A DNA stretch of 64,000 nt from Clostridium sp. AT4 (GTDB lineage: Bacteria > Bacillota > Clostridia > Lachnospirales > Lachnospiraceae), in contig NZ_LN999828.1 in the NCBI RefSeq assembly GCF_001517625.2, positions 1,982,661 through 2,046,660 of the forward strand, read 5' to 3'. The notes beneath the pieces were generated by a model that was not told the origin of the DNA, searched no databases, and saw only the letters and a program-made list of their open reading frames with translations. Numbering within the stretch: the first letter of the stretch is position 1; every line of letters begins with the position of its first letter. Of this stretch, positions 9,500 through 18,060 are shown piece after piece. The position numbers and the translations under genes are program-made.

Positions 9500-10453
9500 C
9501 TAAATTTCTCCTTTTTTCTCCTGTACCATCCGGCGGATCCCCTCCGAAAAAGGAATCTGCTGGGTAAAGCCCACTGCTGCCTTTAATTTCGTCAATTCCG
9601 GCATCAGCGATACCATGCCCTCCGCATTGGGCGGCCTGTCTCCGAAATGATAGCTTCCCAGACTGCCGCAGAGCCGGTGCAGCTCTTCTATATAATCCCG
9701 CAGCGGGCGGGTATCTTCCCCCGCCACATTATACACGCCGGCCGGTGCTTTGCCAAGAAGAAGTTTTACCAGCAGCTCTGCGGCCTCGGTCACATAGAGG
9801 AAATTCCACTGCTGGGTACAGGGTCCCATTTCCATATGGCCTCCCTTTAAAAAGGTGTCAATGCAGGTGGAAATCAAAGACCATGGGTGATCTCCCGGGC
9901 CATAGACGCTGAAAATACGGGTATGGATATAATCCATGTGAAGCTGGCCGGCCAGTTCCCCGGCCTGTCGGCAGACCAGCACCTTATCCTTGCCGTACTC
10001 AGATACCGGATGGCAGGGCTGATCCTCCCTCATGGGAGAATCGCAGATCCCGTACTCCGCCTGAGAGCCTGAAAAAAGGAACCGGCTGCAGCCAAGGGCT
10101 CCTGCTGTTCTGACAGCCGAAAGCGCATAGCCGATGTTTTTCGCCTGAAGAGCCGGATCCTGCCGGTTGGCGCTTCCCGCTCCCTCCCAGCCAAGATGCA
10201 GCCAGGCAGAGGCGTCTGTGATATCCATCTCCTTCAGGCGTTCTATCTCGTTTAAATTACATTCCAGAATCCTTACGCTTCCCACAGCCCCCTCTCTCCG
10301 GCCTTCCTGTCCATTAAGAGGCAGCGCCTTTAAAAAGGACAGGCCCGCTGAACCGGGCCGTGCCACAGCATACACCTTCTGTCCCTGTTTTAAAAGTTCC
10401 TCCACTACAGCCCTTCCGATAAAGCTGGTAGCTCCTGTGACGATCACTGCCAT
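9500..10453 (-). CDS. NAD(P)-dependent epimerase/dehydratase (extended SDR), paralogue of 7437-8354
   Basis: 317 aa. It has TGATSFIGRAVVEELLKQ as the cofactor-binding glycine motif, SEYGKDKVLVCRQ as the active-site Tyr-Lys, and RIFSVYGPGDHPWS. The gene starts 51 bp after the ThDP gene and its stop abuts the methyltransferase start, so all are probably cotranscribed. The exact reaction is unknown. The pair of related SDRs in one operon suggests two sequential steps, for example an epimerisation and a 4-ketoreduction, rather than redundancy. Confidence 0.85.
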   Translation of the reverse strand: MAVIVTGATSFIGRAVVEELLKQGQKVYAVARPGSAGLSFLKALPLNGQEGRREGAVGSVRILECNLNEIERLKEMDITDASAWLHLGWEGAGSANRQDPALQAKNIGYALSAVRTAGALGCSRFLFSGSQAEYGICDSPMREDQPCHPVSEYGKDKVLVCRQAGELAGQLHMDYIHTRIFSVYGPGDHPWSLISTCIDTFLKGGHMEMGPCTQQWNFLYVTEAAELLVKLLLGKAPAGVYNVAGEDTRPLRDYIEELHRLCGSLGSYHFGDRPPNAEGMVSLMPELTKLKAAVGFTQQIPFSEGIRRMVQEKKGEI

Positions 10454-10504
10454 ATGGCTGTCTCCTTTTCTGTCTGTTGTTCTGCCGGTTCTCCCAACCG
10501 GGAA

Positions 10505-12511
10505 TTATTCCCTGATTCTAGGAATGATCATATTCCGATCCATCTCCTCCTCAGGAAGGAAGGGAGCCAGATCCTCCAAAGGCGGAGATACCAGAGTTCC
10601 GTCCGGCAGCCTCTTGGCTGAGGACTTTGGCTCAAAGTTCTGATCCATGGATACAAAGATCTCGCAGATCACCGGGCCTTCGGCAGCCAGCGTCTGCTCC
10701 ACTGCTTTTGCAAGCTCACTGTTGTGCTCTGCCTTTATATAAGGATATCCGTAGGCACATGCCAGTTTTTCCATATTCGGGAAGCTTAAATCCCCGCTGT
10801 CCACTCCGATGCCGATCAAAGGCTCTCCGAAGAAATTCTTCTGGGTCTGGCGGATGGAATGATAGCCGCCGTTATTGATTAAGAATATTTTAATTCCCAT
10901 TTTATGGTGAATGATGGTCTGAAGCTCCTGAAGGTTCATCTGGATGCTTCCATCACCCGTTACAAGGATCAGATCCTCTCCGGAACGATCCCTTCCCTGG
11001 CTGTAGCAGCGGCTGTCTCTGGAGGCAGTCCAGGCGCCAATAGCGGCAGGCAGATCATAGCCCATGGCTGCTACGGCAGAATTGGTGATAAACCGCTGTC
11101 CCTTCTTGATCACATACGCATGACCGCCTACCACGCAGGCAGAACCATTTCCCACTACCGTAATCTGGTCTTCCTTTAAGCGGCTGCTGATGGCCTGGAT
11201 GGCCGCATAGACATTAGCCGGCTCCTGATCGGTGAAATTCCAGTGTTTTTCCTGTACCACCGGATAGGTTTCCTTCCACATCCTGCAGGTCTCGCTCCAG
11301 CTCATGCCCGGAAGACCTTCTCCGCCGTCAAAGAGCTGCTTTTCTCCCTTTTTGCTCAGGCTTTCAGCCAGCTGGTTTCCTTCTTTTTCCAGAATTTCAT
11401 CCAACGCTCCGTCCAGCTGCTCCAGAAGATCCTTCGCATCTGCATGAACCGCCAGATCTGCATGCACCGAAGGCTTCTTTAATTCTTCACTGTCAATATC
11501 ATTTGCGATCACAAAGGCGGCTCTGGCCCAGGTCTTATAATTGTAGCCCACCTGCCGGATACTCAGACGGCTTCCCACAGACAGCACCAGATCGCTGTTC
11601 TGAATGGCAAAGTTTCCAGCCCGGTCGCCCATATTGCCGGCCCGTCCTGTATACAGCGGATGCTCATCCCAGATGCAGTCCTCACTGTCCCAGCCTGTAA
11701 TCACGGGAATACCAAGCTTCTCTGCCACCCGCATAAACACATCATGGGCTCCGGCGATGCGGATGCCGTTTCCCGCATTGATCACCGGACGCTTTGCAGC
11801 CCGGATCTTTGAAAGGATCAGATCAGCCGTTTCCCTGCTCACCTTGCCCGGAAGCAGCTGACGCTTCTCGCCCTTTCCGGCCTCATCCTCAGGAATAGCA
11901 TGGATATTTCCCATTGTCCCCCAGCCGGTTCCGCCATTTTCATAATCCTCCGGATCAAAGCCCTCCAGATCCTCCGTTTCCACAAAAGCCCCCTGGACAT
12001 TCAGCGGAATATCCAGCCAGCAGGGTCCGGGACGGCCGGACTTTGCCAGATACAGGGCTTTTTCCAGACAATACCGGATTCTCATGGGATCGATCACCAT
12101 TTCCGAATACTTTGTCATGCAGTCAATGGACTTACAGATATCAAACTCCTGATCTCCCATTGCCCGGATTCCCAGACCGGACCATCTGGCTGTGGTATCG
12201 TAGCGCACCTGACCGGAGAGAACCAGCATGGGAATGGAATCCAGCCACCCTCCTAATACGCCTGTAATCGCATTGGTGCCGCCGGGACCTGTGGTAACGC
12301 ACAAAGCGGCAATCTCATTGTGAATCCGTGCGTAGGCCTCTGCCGCTATAGCGCAGGCCTGCTCATGGTGATCATAGATGCAGCAAAGCCCTTCCTGATG
12401 GCCCAGGGCATCGTCCAGATGCATCGCTCCGCCGCCTGTTACCATAAATGCCTGACGGATTCCCGCCTTTACAAGCATTTCCGAAATATAATTTGAAACC
12501 TTTATTCTCAT
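10505..12511 (-). CDS. ThDP-dependent acetolactate-synthase-like enzyme in polysaccharide operon
   Basis: 668 aa from the ATG at 12511 (MRIKVSNYISEM), chosen for its AAGGAG site and the fit with relatives; the frame is open to 12661 but that part resembles no ThDP enzyme. The N-terminal Pyr domain has GGGAMHLDD and the cofactor-activating Glu in HHEQACAIAAEA. A central Rossmann domain has RPVINAGNGIRIAGA. The C-terminal PP domain has the ThDP motif from VTGDGSIQMN to INNGG. It carries an acidic insertion near residue 230 relative to the paralogue at 27588-29387. Location at the head of a glycan operon, away from any ilv genes, argues for a YerE-like role adding an acyl unit to a keto-sugar nucleotide (inference). 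Confidence 0.82.
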   Translation of the reverse strand: MRIKVSNYISEMLVKAGIRQAFMVTGGGAMHLDDALGHQEGLCCIYDHHEQACAIAAEAYARIHNEIAALCVTTGPGGTNAITGVLGGWLDSIPMLVLSGQVRYDTTARWSGLGIRAMGDQEFDICKSIDCMTKYSEMVIDPMRIRYCLEKALYLAKSGRPGPCWLDIPLNVQGAFVETEDLEGFDPEDYENGGTGWGTMGNIHAIPEDEAGKGEKRQLLPGKVSRETADLILSKIRAAKRPVINAGNGIRIAGAHDVFMRVAEKLGIPVITGWDSEDCIWDEHPLYTGRAGNMGDRAGNFAIQNSDLVLSVGSRLSIRQVGYNYKTWARAAFVIANDIDSEELKKPSVHADLAVHADAKDLLEQLDGALDEILEKEGNQLAESLSKKGEKQLFDGGEGLPGMSWSETCRMWKETYPVVQEKHWNFTDQEPANVYAAIQAISSRLKEDQITVVGNGSACVVGGHAYVIKKGQRFITNSAVAAMGYDLPAAIGAWTASRDSRCYSQGRDRSGEDLILVTGDGSIQMNLQELQTIIHHKMGIKIFLINNGGYHSIRQTQKNFFGEPLIGIGVDSGDLSFPNMEKLACAYGYPYIKAEHNSELAKAVEQTLAAEGPVICEIFVSMDQNFEPKSSAKRLPDGTLVSPPLEDLAPFLPEEEMDRNMIIPRIRE

Positions 12512-12616
12512 ATCTTCTCCTTTGCCGTACCGCAATCCGATATCAAAGGGGACAGCACATCTGCCCCCAACATCATACGGTGAGTATATCACAAAACCAT
12601 TAAAAAGCCTACTACC

Positions 12617-12651
12617 ATTTTCCCTGGCAGGGGTTCCCGGCTGCCGGGAAA
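12617..12651 (-). promoter_or_regulatory. Leader hairpin upstream of the first polysaccharide operon
   Basis: The 264-bp divergent intergenic region (12512-12775) holds an inverted repeat, TTCCCTGGCAG against CTGCCGGGAA (12620-12650): a 10-bp stem with one bulge and a 10-nt loop. A TATACT-like -10 for the minus operon lies closer to the gene, so the hairpin may be upstream of that start or inside a longer leader. No T-tract follows. Confidence 0.4.
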
Positions 12652-12680
12652 GTCCTTCCATTCCTTCCAGTAAGCCTCAC

Positions 12681-12709
12681 TGGAAATCCGGCCGCTCACC
12701 CGCTATAAT
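12681..12709 (+). promoter_or_regulatory. Promoter of the 12.8-kb repeat-protein gene
   Basis: TGGAAA, 17 bp, TATAAT (12704-12709). An inverted repeat TTCCAG/CTGGAA (12665-12685) overlaps the -35. The stretch after the -10 (CTCGTAATGCAA) matches the same position in the cassette A, B and C promoters, so these leaders are related. Confidence 0.6.
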
Positions 12710-12775
12710 GAGCCTCGTAATGCAACAACGGATTTTCGGCCGACACACACATTTCAAAAGGAGAGAATTATTATT

Positions 12776-14092
12776 ATGAAAAAACAGACAAAGCTTCTGG
12801 CTGTATTATCCACCGCAGCTCTTGCTGCAGCCCTTTCTTTTCCTGCATATGCCAAAAATGCTGGCTGGGCACAGGAAAACGGAAACTGGTACTACTATGA
12901 CTCCTATGGGGAGCCCCTTACAGACACCTGGAAAAAATCCGGCGATGACTGGTACTATCTGGATTCCGACGGAATCAGAGCCACATCCTCCCAGATTGAC
13001 GAATACTATGTAGATGAAGACGGAAAACGCGTTACTATGAAATGGATTTCCGTAGAAAATGAAGATTACTGGTCTGAACAGGATGAGCCGGAGTTTCTCT
13101 ACTATTATTATGGAAGAGACGGAAGAGCCTTAACCTCCACCTGGGCCTCCATTAACGGACAGTGGTATTATTTCAACGAGGATTCCATCATGGAAACCGG
13201 CTCCATTCAGGTAGACGGCTTCAATTACTATCTGGGCGAAGATGGAAGCCGCAAGACCGGCTGGGTGCTTTTAGAAGATGAAACAGACGATCCGGAGATC
13301 ATTGAATCCTGGTACTACTTCGATAACAGCGGAAAGCGCATCGAACATGCGGTTGATAAGAAAATAAACGGCAATTACTATACCTTTGTAGACGGAAAGA
13401 TGCAGACCGGCTGGTTTAAGCTTCCCGCAGCAGAAAACGCCGCCACCGCTTCCGAGGCTGTCAAAGCCGACGCCTCCTCTATTTCCGGTTATCAGTATTA
13501 TGATGAGGACGGAAAGCGTGCCTCCGGCTGGAGAACCATTGAAGGCGCTGAAGGCATCAGCGAGGAAGCCGAGGTTTACAAGTTTTACTTTAAAAACGGC
13601 GTTCCCCATCACGCTCAGTCCGGCCTGGAGCTCTTCTCCATCGACTCCAAGAAGTACGCCTTTAACACAAAAGGCGAAATGCAGACCGGAAAGCAGTCTG
13701 TAAACATCGGCGACGGCGCCTCTGCCAACTTCTATTTCGGCGAAGACGGCGCTATGAAAACAGGGAAGCAGACAATCTATGACGAAGACCTGGGCGAAAC
13801 CCAGAACTGGTACTTCCACACCGACGGCTCCAAAAAGGGACAGGGATATCACGGCATCAAGGATAACACCCTCTACATTCACGGACTCCGTCAGGAGGCT
13901 GATCCCGACCTGCGTCTGGTTCCGGCTGATCTGGACGGTACTCGCTATCTGATCAATACCAACGGTGCTATCCAGAAAGCCGGCTCCTCCTCCAAATCCA
14001 ACGCAAAACCTGAGCTTGGAGCAGGTTATAAGGATTTCAAGGATGAAAATGACACCATCTGGACCGTAAACACCAGCGGCATCATCCAGTAA
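12776..14092 (+). CDS. Secreted cell-wall-binding-repeat protein
   Basis: 438 aa. The start has an AAAAGGAGAG site 12 nt upstream. Signal peptide MKKQTKLLAVLSTAALAAAL with cleavage after AYA is nearly the same as in the cassette gene-1 proteins. The mature part is almost entirely aromatic/glycine repeats of the choline-binding/glucan-binding type (units such as GNWYYYDSYGEPLTDTW, DWYYLDSDG, GYQYYDEDGKRASGW). No enzyme domain or LPXTG sorting signal is visible. Repeats of this kind bind choline, glucans or wall glycans; the ligand here is unknown. It is divergent from the polysaccharide operon. Confidence 0.88.
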   Translation: MKKQTKLLAVLSTAALAAALSFPAYAKNAGWAQENGNWYYYDSYGEPLTDTWKKSGDDWYYLDSDGIRATSSQIDEYYVDEDGKRVTMKWISVENEDYWSEQDEPEFLYYYYGRDGRALTSTWASINGQWYYFNEDSIMETGSIQVDGFNYYLGEDGSRKTGWVLLEDETDDPEIIESWYYFDNSGKRIEHAVDKKINGNYYTFVDGKMQTGWFKLPAAENAATASEAVKADASSISGYQYYDEDGKRASGWRTIEGAEGISEEAEVYKFYFKNGVPHHAQSGLELFSIDSKKYAFNTKGEMQTGKQSVNIGDGASANFYFGEDGAMKTGKQTIYDEDLGETQNWYFHTDGSKKGQGYHGIKDNTLYIHGLRQEADPDLRLVPADLDGTRYLINTNGAIQKAGSSSKSNAKPELGAGYKDFKDENDTIWTVNTSGIIQ

Positions 14093-14154
14093 CCCACCGC
14101 CTCTCACCCACATCCGTTCACCCTGTGACGGGCGGAAAATAAAAATATTTCCTT

Positions 14155-14206
14155 AAAGGCCATATCAGATCAGTTTTTATACAAACTGTCCCTGATATGG
14201 CCTTTA
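14155..14206. terminator. Hairpin after the repeat-protein gene, in a 308-bp gap
   Basis: AAAGGCCATATCAG/CTGATATGGCCTTT form a perfect 14-bp stem (14155-14168 with 14192-14205). T-rich flanks are modest, so termination strength is uncertain. The rest of 14093-14400 is AT-rich and shows no gene; its 3' end carries the AGGAGG site of the next gene. Confidence 0.65.
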
Positions 14207-14400
14207 CATTAAGCTCCTCTTTACAAATTCGCCCATAAATGCTAAACTTATTCAACAGAACGTCTGATTTTCCAGAAATTCGTCATTTTTTTTGTTTATT
14301 TTGCTTTTTTTGAAATATTTTAAAAAACAGCGGTATATTTTCCGCTCTCATGCGTTATTTATTATAGACTGATCAAGTTTGTAGTAGGAGGATTATATAA

Positions 14401-14826
14401 ATGAGAGAGCTTGCTGCTTTTTACTGTCCCAAATGCGGATATTATGCATATTATCAGACATCCCGTCATCCCCAGTGTCCCAGATGTAATTCAAAGGATA
14501 CTATGAATATGGTGCGGATGCATTACAAAGAGTTTATGAATATGAGCTGTCAGGAGCGCGATGATTACCTTGGAAATGAAATTCTAAAGCAAAATCCTTC
14601 CCTGATGGAGCGCATAACAGCTCCCCATAAGAAATACAACAGCCGTGAAGTCATTGCAGAAATGAATATGGAAATCATGCGGTTAGATACGGAAAACAAA
14701 ATTCTCAGCGATACCGTAAAATGGATGCATGACACCATCTGGGAAATGATGCGGGAACAGCGGAAGGCGCAGAAACAGGAAAACGCTTCCTGCAAAGTTC
14801 CCGCCGGCCATGGTAACCATACATAG
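14401..14826 (+). CDS. Small zinc-ribbon protein of unknown function
   Basis: 141 aa behind a strong AGGAGG site. A zinc ribbon is at the N-terminus: CPKCGYYAYY with CPRCNSKD about 17 residues later (four Cys). The middle is polar. The C-terminal third is predicted helical and possibly coiled-coil (AEMNMEIMRLDTENKILSD). I do not recognise the family. The sequence suggests a cytoplasmic nucleic-acid- or protein-binding role but does not establish one. It may be read with the kinase-like gene 111 bp downstream. Confidence 0.75.
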   Translation: MRELAAFYCPKCGYYAYYQTSRHPQCPRCNSKDTMNMVRMHYKEFMNMSCQERDDYLGNEILKQNPSLMERITAPHKKYNSREVIAEMNMEIMRLDTENKILSDTVKWMHDTIWEMMREQRKAQKQENASCKVPAGHGNHT

Positions 14827-14937
14827 ACGCAAAAATTCCTCTTCCTTTTGTACGTTATGTAATGTATAATGAACTTACAGAACATTGTATTGTGCATTTT
14901 TACTTTTCAGATGCAGTAAAATGAAAGGAGCGGTACT

Positions 14938-15540
14938 ATGAGCGGTAAGATCATAACCATTGCACGGCAATTTGGAAGCGGCGGACGGGAAGCTGCGATG
15001 CGTACCGCCAAAGAATTAAATATCCCCTTTTATGACCGGGAGCTGGTTGAAATGGCTGCAGAAAAAATGGGCCATGCATCAGTAAGCGTAGAAAAAGTAG
15101 ACGAATCGGCCCTGATGGGATTTCTGGCTGATTACCATGTCCCGCGGGAACCCAATTCCGTCACCGGATACGGACTTTCTCTGCCGGACAGTACCTATGT
15201 AACCCAGACGATCATCATTGAAACGCTTGCCCGGAAAGGCCCCTGCGTCATCGTAGGACGCTGCGGCAATTATGCCCTGCGCTCCAGAAATGACGTCACC
15301 GACCTGTTTATCTGCGCCAATATGGAGGATCGGATCCACCGGATCATGGAACGGTATCATTTCTCCGAAAAAGATGCCATAAATGCCATCCATTCCACGG
15401 ATAAGCGCAGAAAGCATTATTATGAAAACTACACGCACCAGAAATGGGGTTCCATTGATTCCCACCAGATGCTCTTAAATGTAAGCCGTCTGGGCATGGA
15501 CCGAACCGTAGAAATCATCAAACAGCTTTACAATCATTGA
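14938..15540 (+). CDS. Cytidylate-kinase-like protein
   Basis: 200 aa, start with an AAAGGAG site. It begins KIITIARQFGSGGREAAMR, the modified P-loop of the cytidylate-kinase-like family, in which GSGGRE stands in place of the usual GxGKS/T. FYDRELVEMAAEKMG follows, with GRCGNYALR and FICANMEDRIHRIMER later, then a lid-like DKRRKHYYENYT. The family is common in Clostridia and its substrate is not settled; true cytidylate kinase (Cmk) is a different gene. A TATAAT -10 lies about 70 bp upstream. Confidence 0.82.
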   Translation: MSGKIITIARQFGSGGREAAMRTAKELNIPFYDRELVEMAAEKMGHASVSVEKVDESALMGFLADYHVPREPNSVTGYGLSLPDSTYVTQTIIIETLARKGPCVIVGRCGNYALRSRNDVTDLFICANMEDRIHRIMERYHFSEKDAINAIHSTDKRRKHYYENYTHQKWGSIDSHQMLLNVSRLGMDRTVEIIKQLYNH

Positions 15541-15639
15541 ATTTTTGCCCGTTTTCACTTGAAATATCCCATCGTATGTCATATATTATTGTATACTGCC
15601 CCTTAAGGGGACTGATCTTATACAAATGAGGAGTATGAA

Positions 15640-15954
15640 ATGGATATCAATCAACTGATGAACAGTCTCAAAGAAACCTATGGATTTTCCAAAACGGAGT
15701 GGAATGAATTAAACGGCGAACCCCTTGCCGAATTTTCCCTGTGGCTTACAGAGGAGCACATTTCCCGCTTTATCGAAAAAGCTGGCCGTTTAACCGCCAT
15801 CATCGAATCCTGCGCCAACATGGTAAGCATCTGTGAACCGGAATTAAAGGACACCCTGATGGCTACCACCATCCAGTGCTGCGGGGCAAACCAGCTTAAG
15901 ATCCGCACCTCTGAATCCATGCTGAAAATGCTGGTAGGTTCTATTTTTGACTGA
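15640..15954 (+). CDS. Conserved-looking hypothetical protein
   Basis: 104 aa behind GAGGAGT. It is mostly helical, with no signal peptide or membrane segment and no motif I recognise (MDINQLMNSLKETYGFSK at the start, Cys residues in ESCANMVSICEPE and IQCCGANQ). A plausible promoter, TTGAAA-17-TATATT, precedes it. Coding looks real because of the good start, the length and the lack of a better frame. Confidence 0.6.
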   Translation: MDINQLMNSLKETYGFSKTEWNELNGEPLAEFSLWLTEEHISRFIEKAGRLTAIIESCANMVSICEPELKDTLMATTIQCCGANQLKIRTSESMLKMLVGSIFD

Positions 15955-16056
15955 TCTCTTCGTGAATATGACATACTGTGGTTATTGCCCGGCAGCGGGG
16001 AAAGCGTGCGCTCTTCCTGTGTGCCGGGCAATGCATATCCGGAAAGGAGAATTCTT

Positions 16057-16986
16057 ATGAAGAAACATACGCTGCAGACCCTCTGCACAGCTGCCCTTAT
16101 TTCCCTGGGCCTGTCCTTTACTGCCATGGGAGAAGAACGGATCACCGATGTTTCCCTTATTTTCAGTTACGATCAAAGTCCTGAAGGCGGAAAAGAAGTC
16201 GGAGAACTGACCGCCGTTTCCAGCAGCAGCCAGTTCACCGTGGAAGGTTCCGGATATCTGAAGGATGACGATACCTGGAGCTACGGAGAATGGCCTGTGG
16301 GAGAAGTGGAACTTTCTGCAAATGAAGGGTATTATTTCCCTACTGCCGCCAGAAGCCTTTTCCATCTTTCCGGAGACGGCGTCCAGTATCAGAGCGCCCG
16401 CACAGAAGACGAGGGAAGCACTCTGATCCTTCATGTCCGCCTGCCCAGAATCGACGGGGCCATTCCTGCTCCCCTTACAGCGGACTGGAGCGGTCATACA
16501 GCCGTCTGGGATGAGGTAGATGGGGCAGACCAGTATGAAATACAACTTCTTAAGGACAGACGCACTCTTACCACCCTTACCAGCTCTGCTGCCTCCTGCA
16601 GCTTTGAAAATTGGATCAACAATGAAGGTTCCTATACCTTCCGTGTCCGGGCATATAACAGAAAAGACAGGAAAAACAGCGGTTGGTGTTCCGATGCAGA
16701 GCCCCTTGTCATCACCCCAGAGGAAGCCTGGTTCCACAGCGACGGCATCTGGAAGGAAGAAAATGGAAAACACCTCTTTCTGTATCCAAACGGCGCTTTC
16801 CCACAGATGGCCTGGAGGCAGATTGATGGAAAATGGTACTTCTTTGACGGCGCAGGATATATGGTTTCCCAATGCTACGTCCGTTCAAAATCCTCCGATC
16901 TCTATCACTGGATCGGAACAGACGGCGTGTGGGATGAAAACGGGGATACGAAACAGCCGAATCGGGCACAGTATGAGGTGTATTAG
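16057..16986 (+). CDS. Secreted protein with FN3-like domain and cell-wall-binding repeats
   Basis: 309 aa from the ATG at 16057 (MKKHTLQTLC), which follows GAAAGGAG; an upstream in-frame start lacks a site. Signal peptide with cleavage near SFTAMG. Residues about 25-130 form an unrecognised beta-rich domain. A fibronectin-III-like module follows (PAPLTADWSGHTAVWDEVDG to YTFRVRAYNRKD). The last 90 residues are wall-binding repeats (WHSDGIWKEENGKHLFLYP, GKWYFFDGAGYM). It probably sits on the wall and binds a partner through its N-terminal domain. It is convergent with the cis-prenyltransferase gene 23 bp away. Confidence 0.82.
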   Translation: MKKHTLQTLCTAALISLGLSFTAMGEERITDVSLIFSYDQSPEGGKEVGELTAVSSSSQFTVEGSGYLKDDDTWSYGEWPVGEVELSANEGYYFPTAARSLFHLSGDGVQYQSARTEDEGSTLILHVRLPRIDGAIPAPLTADWSGHTAVWDEVDGADQYEIQLLKDRRTLTTLTSSAASCSFENWINNEGSYTFRVRAYNRKDRKNSGWCSDAEPLVITPEEAWFHSDGIWKEENGKHLFLYPNGAFPQMAWRQIDGKWYFFDGAGYMVSQCYVRSKSSDLYHWIGTDGVWDENGDTKQPNRAQYEVY

Positions 16987-17009
16987 TTTCCTTTGCCGGA
17001 GAAACTTCC

Positions 17010-17633
17010 CTATCCTCCCAGCGTTACATCCTGCCTGCTATACCACTCAAGGGCCTCCTCCACATGGGAAGGCTTAAAATCCGGCCAGTAGTCATCTACT
17101 ACATAGATATCCGAATACACGGACTGCACAGGGAGAAAGCCTGACAGCCGCCGCCTGCCGCCCCAGCGTATAATCAGGTCGATCCGGGACACTTCAGCGG
17201 TTTTCAGCTTCTCTCCCAGCAGCCCGTCCTTTAAGCCGAAATCCCATTCCCAGCTGTAATTTACAAGGAAATTGATCTTCATACCTCCCTTTCCGAAGCT
17301 GCGGCGGGTTGTATAGGGCAGAAATTCTCTGGGAAATACAGATGACTTCGTATTTCCCAGCACTAAAAGACTGGCATCCTCCTTTGAGAGCTCCGCTACT
17401 GCTGCTATACAGGCAGCTGTAAATGCACGGCGCTGGACAGAAGGGCGTTTTGTGTTGTCCACGGTAAAGCCGTAAAACGTCATTTCCTCCACTCCCAGCT
17501 CCCGGCACATCCGAAACAGCTCCATTCCCGGAGCGATGCCGTGATCGTAGCCATCTGCCTTATCCATTCCCTCTCTCACCGCCCAGCGGCGATTGCCGTC
17601 GGGAATAATCCCGATATGTCTTGGAAGCCTCAT
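17010..17633 (-). CDS. Short, divergent undecaprenyl-diphosphate-synthase-family protein
   Basis: 207 aa from the ATG at 17633 (MRLPRHIGIIPDGNRRWA), which has AAAGGACG at good spacing. Longer starts to 17735 add nothing typical. It shows the cis-prenyltransferase catalytic Asp in IPDGNRRWA, FTVDNTKRP in place of FSxENWxRP, and the C-terminal RRRLSGFLPVQS to DDYWPDF block. It is about 40 residues shorter than usual. The NYGGR segment has become NYSWEWD and the distal Glu of the AYAE-like motif is Asp. It could make a shorter polyprenyl chain or have changed function. It lies between the two glycan loci. Confidence 0.75.
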   Translation of the reverse strand: MRLPRHIGIIPDGNRRWAVREGMDKADGYDHGIAPGMELFRMCRELGVEEMTFYGFTVDNTKRPSVQRRAFTAACIAAVAELSKEDASLLVLGNTKSSVFPREFLPYTTRRSFGKGGMKINFLVNYSWEWDFGLKDGLLGEKLKTAEVSRIDLIIRWGGRRRLSGFLPVQSVYSDIYVVDDYWPDFKPSHVEEALEWYSRQDVTLGG

Positions 17634-17845
17634 GTTTGTGTACGTCCTTTCATGTTGATAGTGGGAGTATGGACGGGAAATTGGGGGGATATTCATTTTT
17701 TTCCAATCATATATACTATTGCCTAATAAAAACAAAATATTTTGAAATATTGCTGAAACAGACTGTAAAAAGATCTTGCTCTCAAATATTATATATCACC
17801 ACGGAAAAGGATGACTAAACCAAATAAAACAAATGTACGAAAGAC

Positions 17846-17874
17846 TTGACAAGATATCCCCCCTTGTATATACT
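17846..17874 (+). promoter_or_regulatory. Strong promoter at the left end of the AT-rich island
   Basis: TTGACA (17846-17851), 17 bp, TATACT (17869-17874). It drives a leader of about 180 nt before the truncated P-loop gene. The rest of 17634-17845 is AT-rich with no gene seen. Confidence 0.75.
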
Positions 17875-17880
17875 GTCCAA

Positions 17881-18060
17881 TACAGATATGGCTATGCAAG
17901 AGACGAACTACGAAAACGTTGAGCCAAAGTCATTCCCAGTACATAGATAGCGGAACATTACCTCTATCCAGTACCTGACAAGAGATTATTTATTTGTGCA
18001 TACAAATTTTTTCCTACCTCCTTGTTAAAATCATGTCTGATTTTGATAAGGAGTTTTTTT
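17881..18060 (+). ncRNA. Structured leader ending in a hairpin that holds the Shine-Dalgarno, followed by seven T
   Basis: From the predicted start site to the ATG at 18061 there is no ORF. The 3' end is a 16-bp stem (18018-18033 with 18038-18053, two G-U pairs, loop TGTC) directly followed by T7 (18054-18060), which is the form of an intrinsic terminator. The 3' arm ends with AAGGAG, which is also the ribosome binding site of the ATG seven bases on. The hairpin could therefore stop transcription or hide the ribosome site. A small stem GGCT/AGCC lies near 17890-17930. No known RNA family was recognised. Confidence 0.5.

Noticed and set aside
13271-14113. Minus-strand open frame of 280 codons
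   Set aside because: Shadow of the repeat-protein gene; repeats on the plus strand give regular codons that keep the other strand open.
15982-16872. Minus-strand open frame of 296 codons
   Set aside because: Antisense to the FN3/repeat protein, which has a signal peptide and good start.
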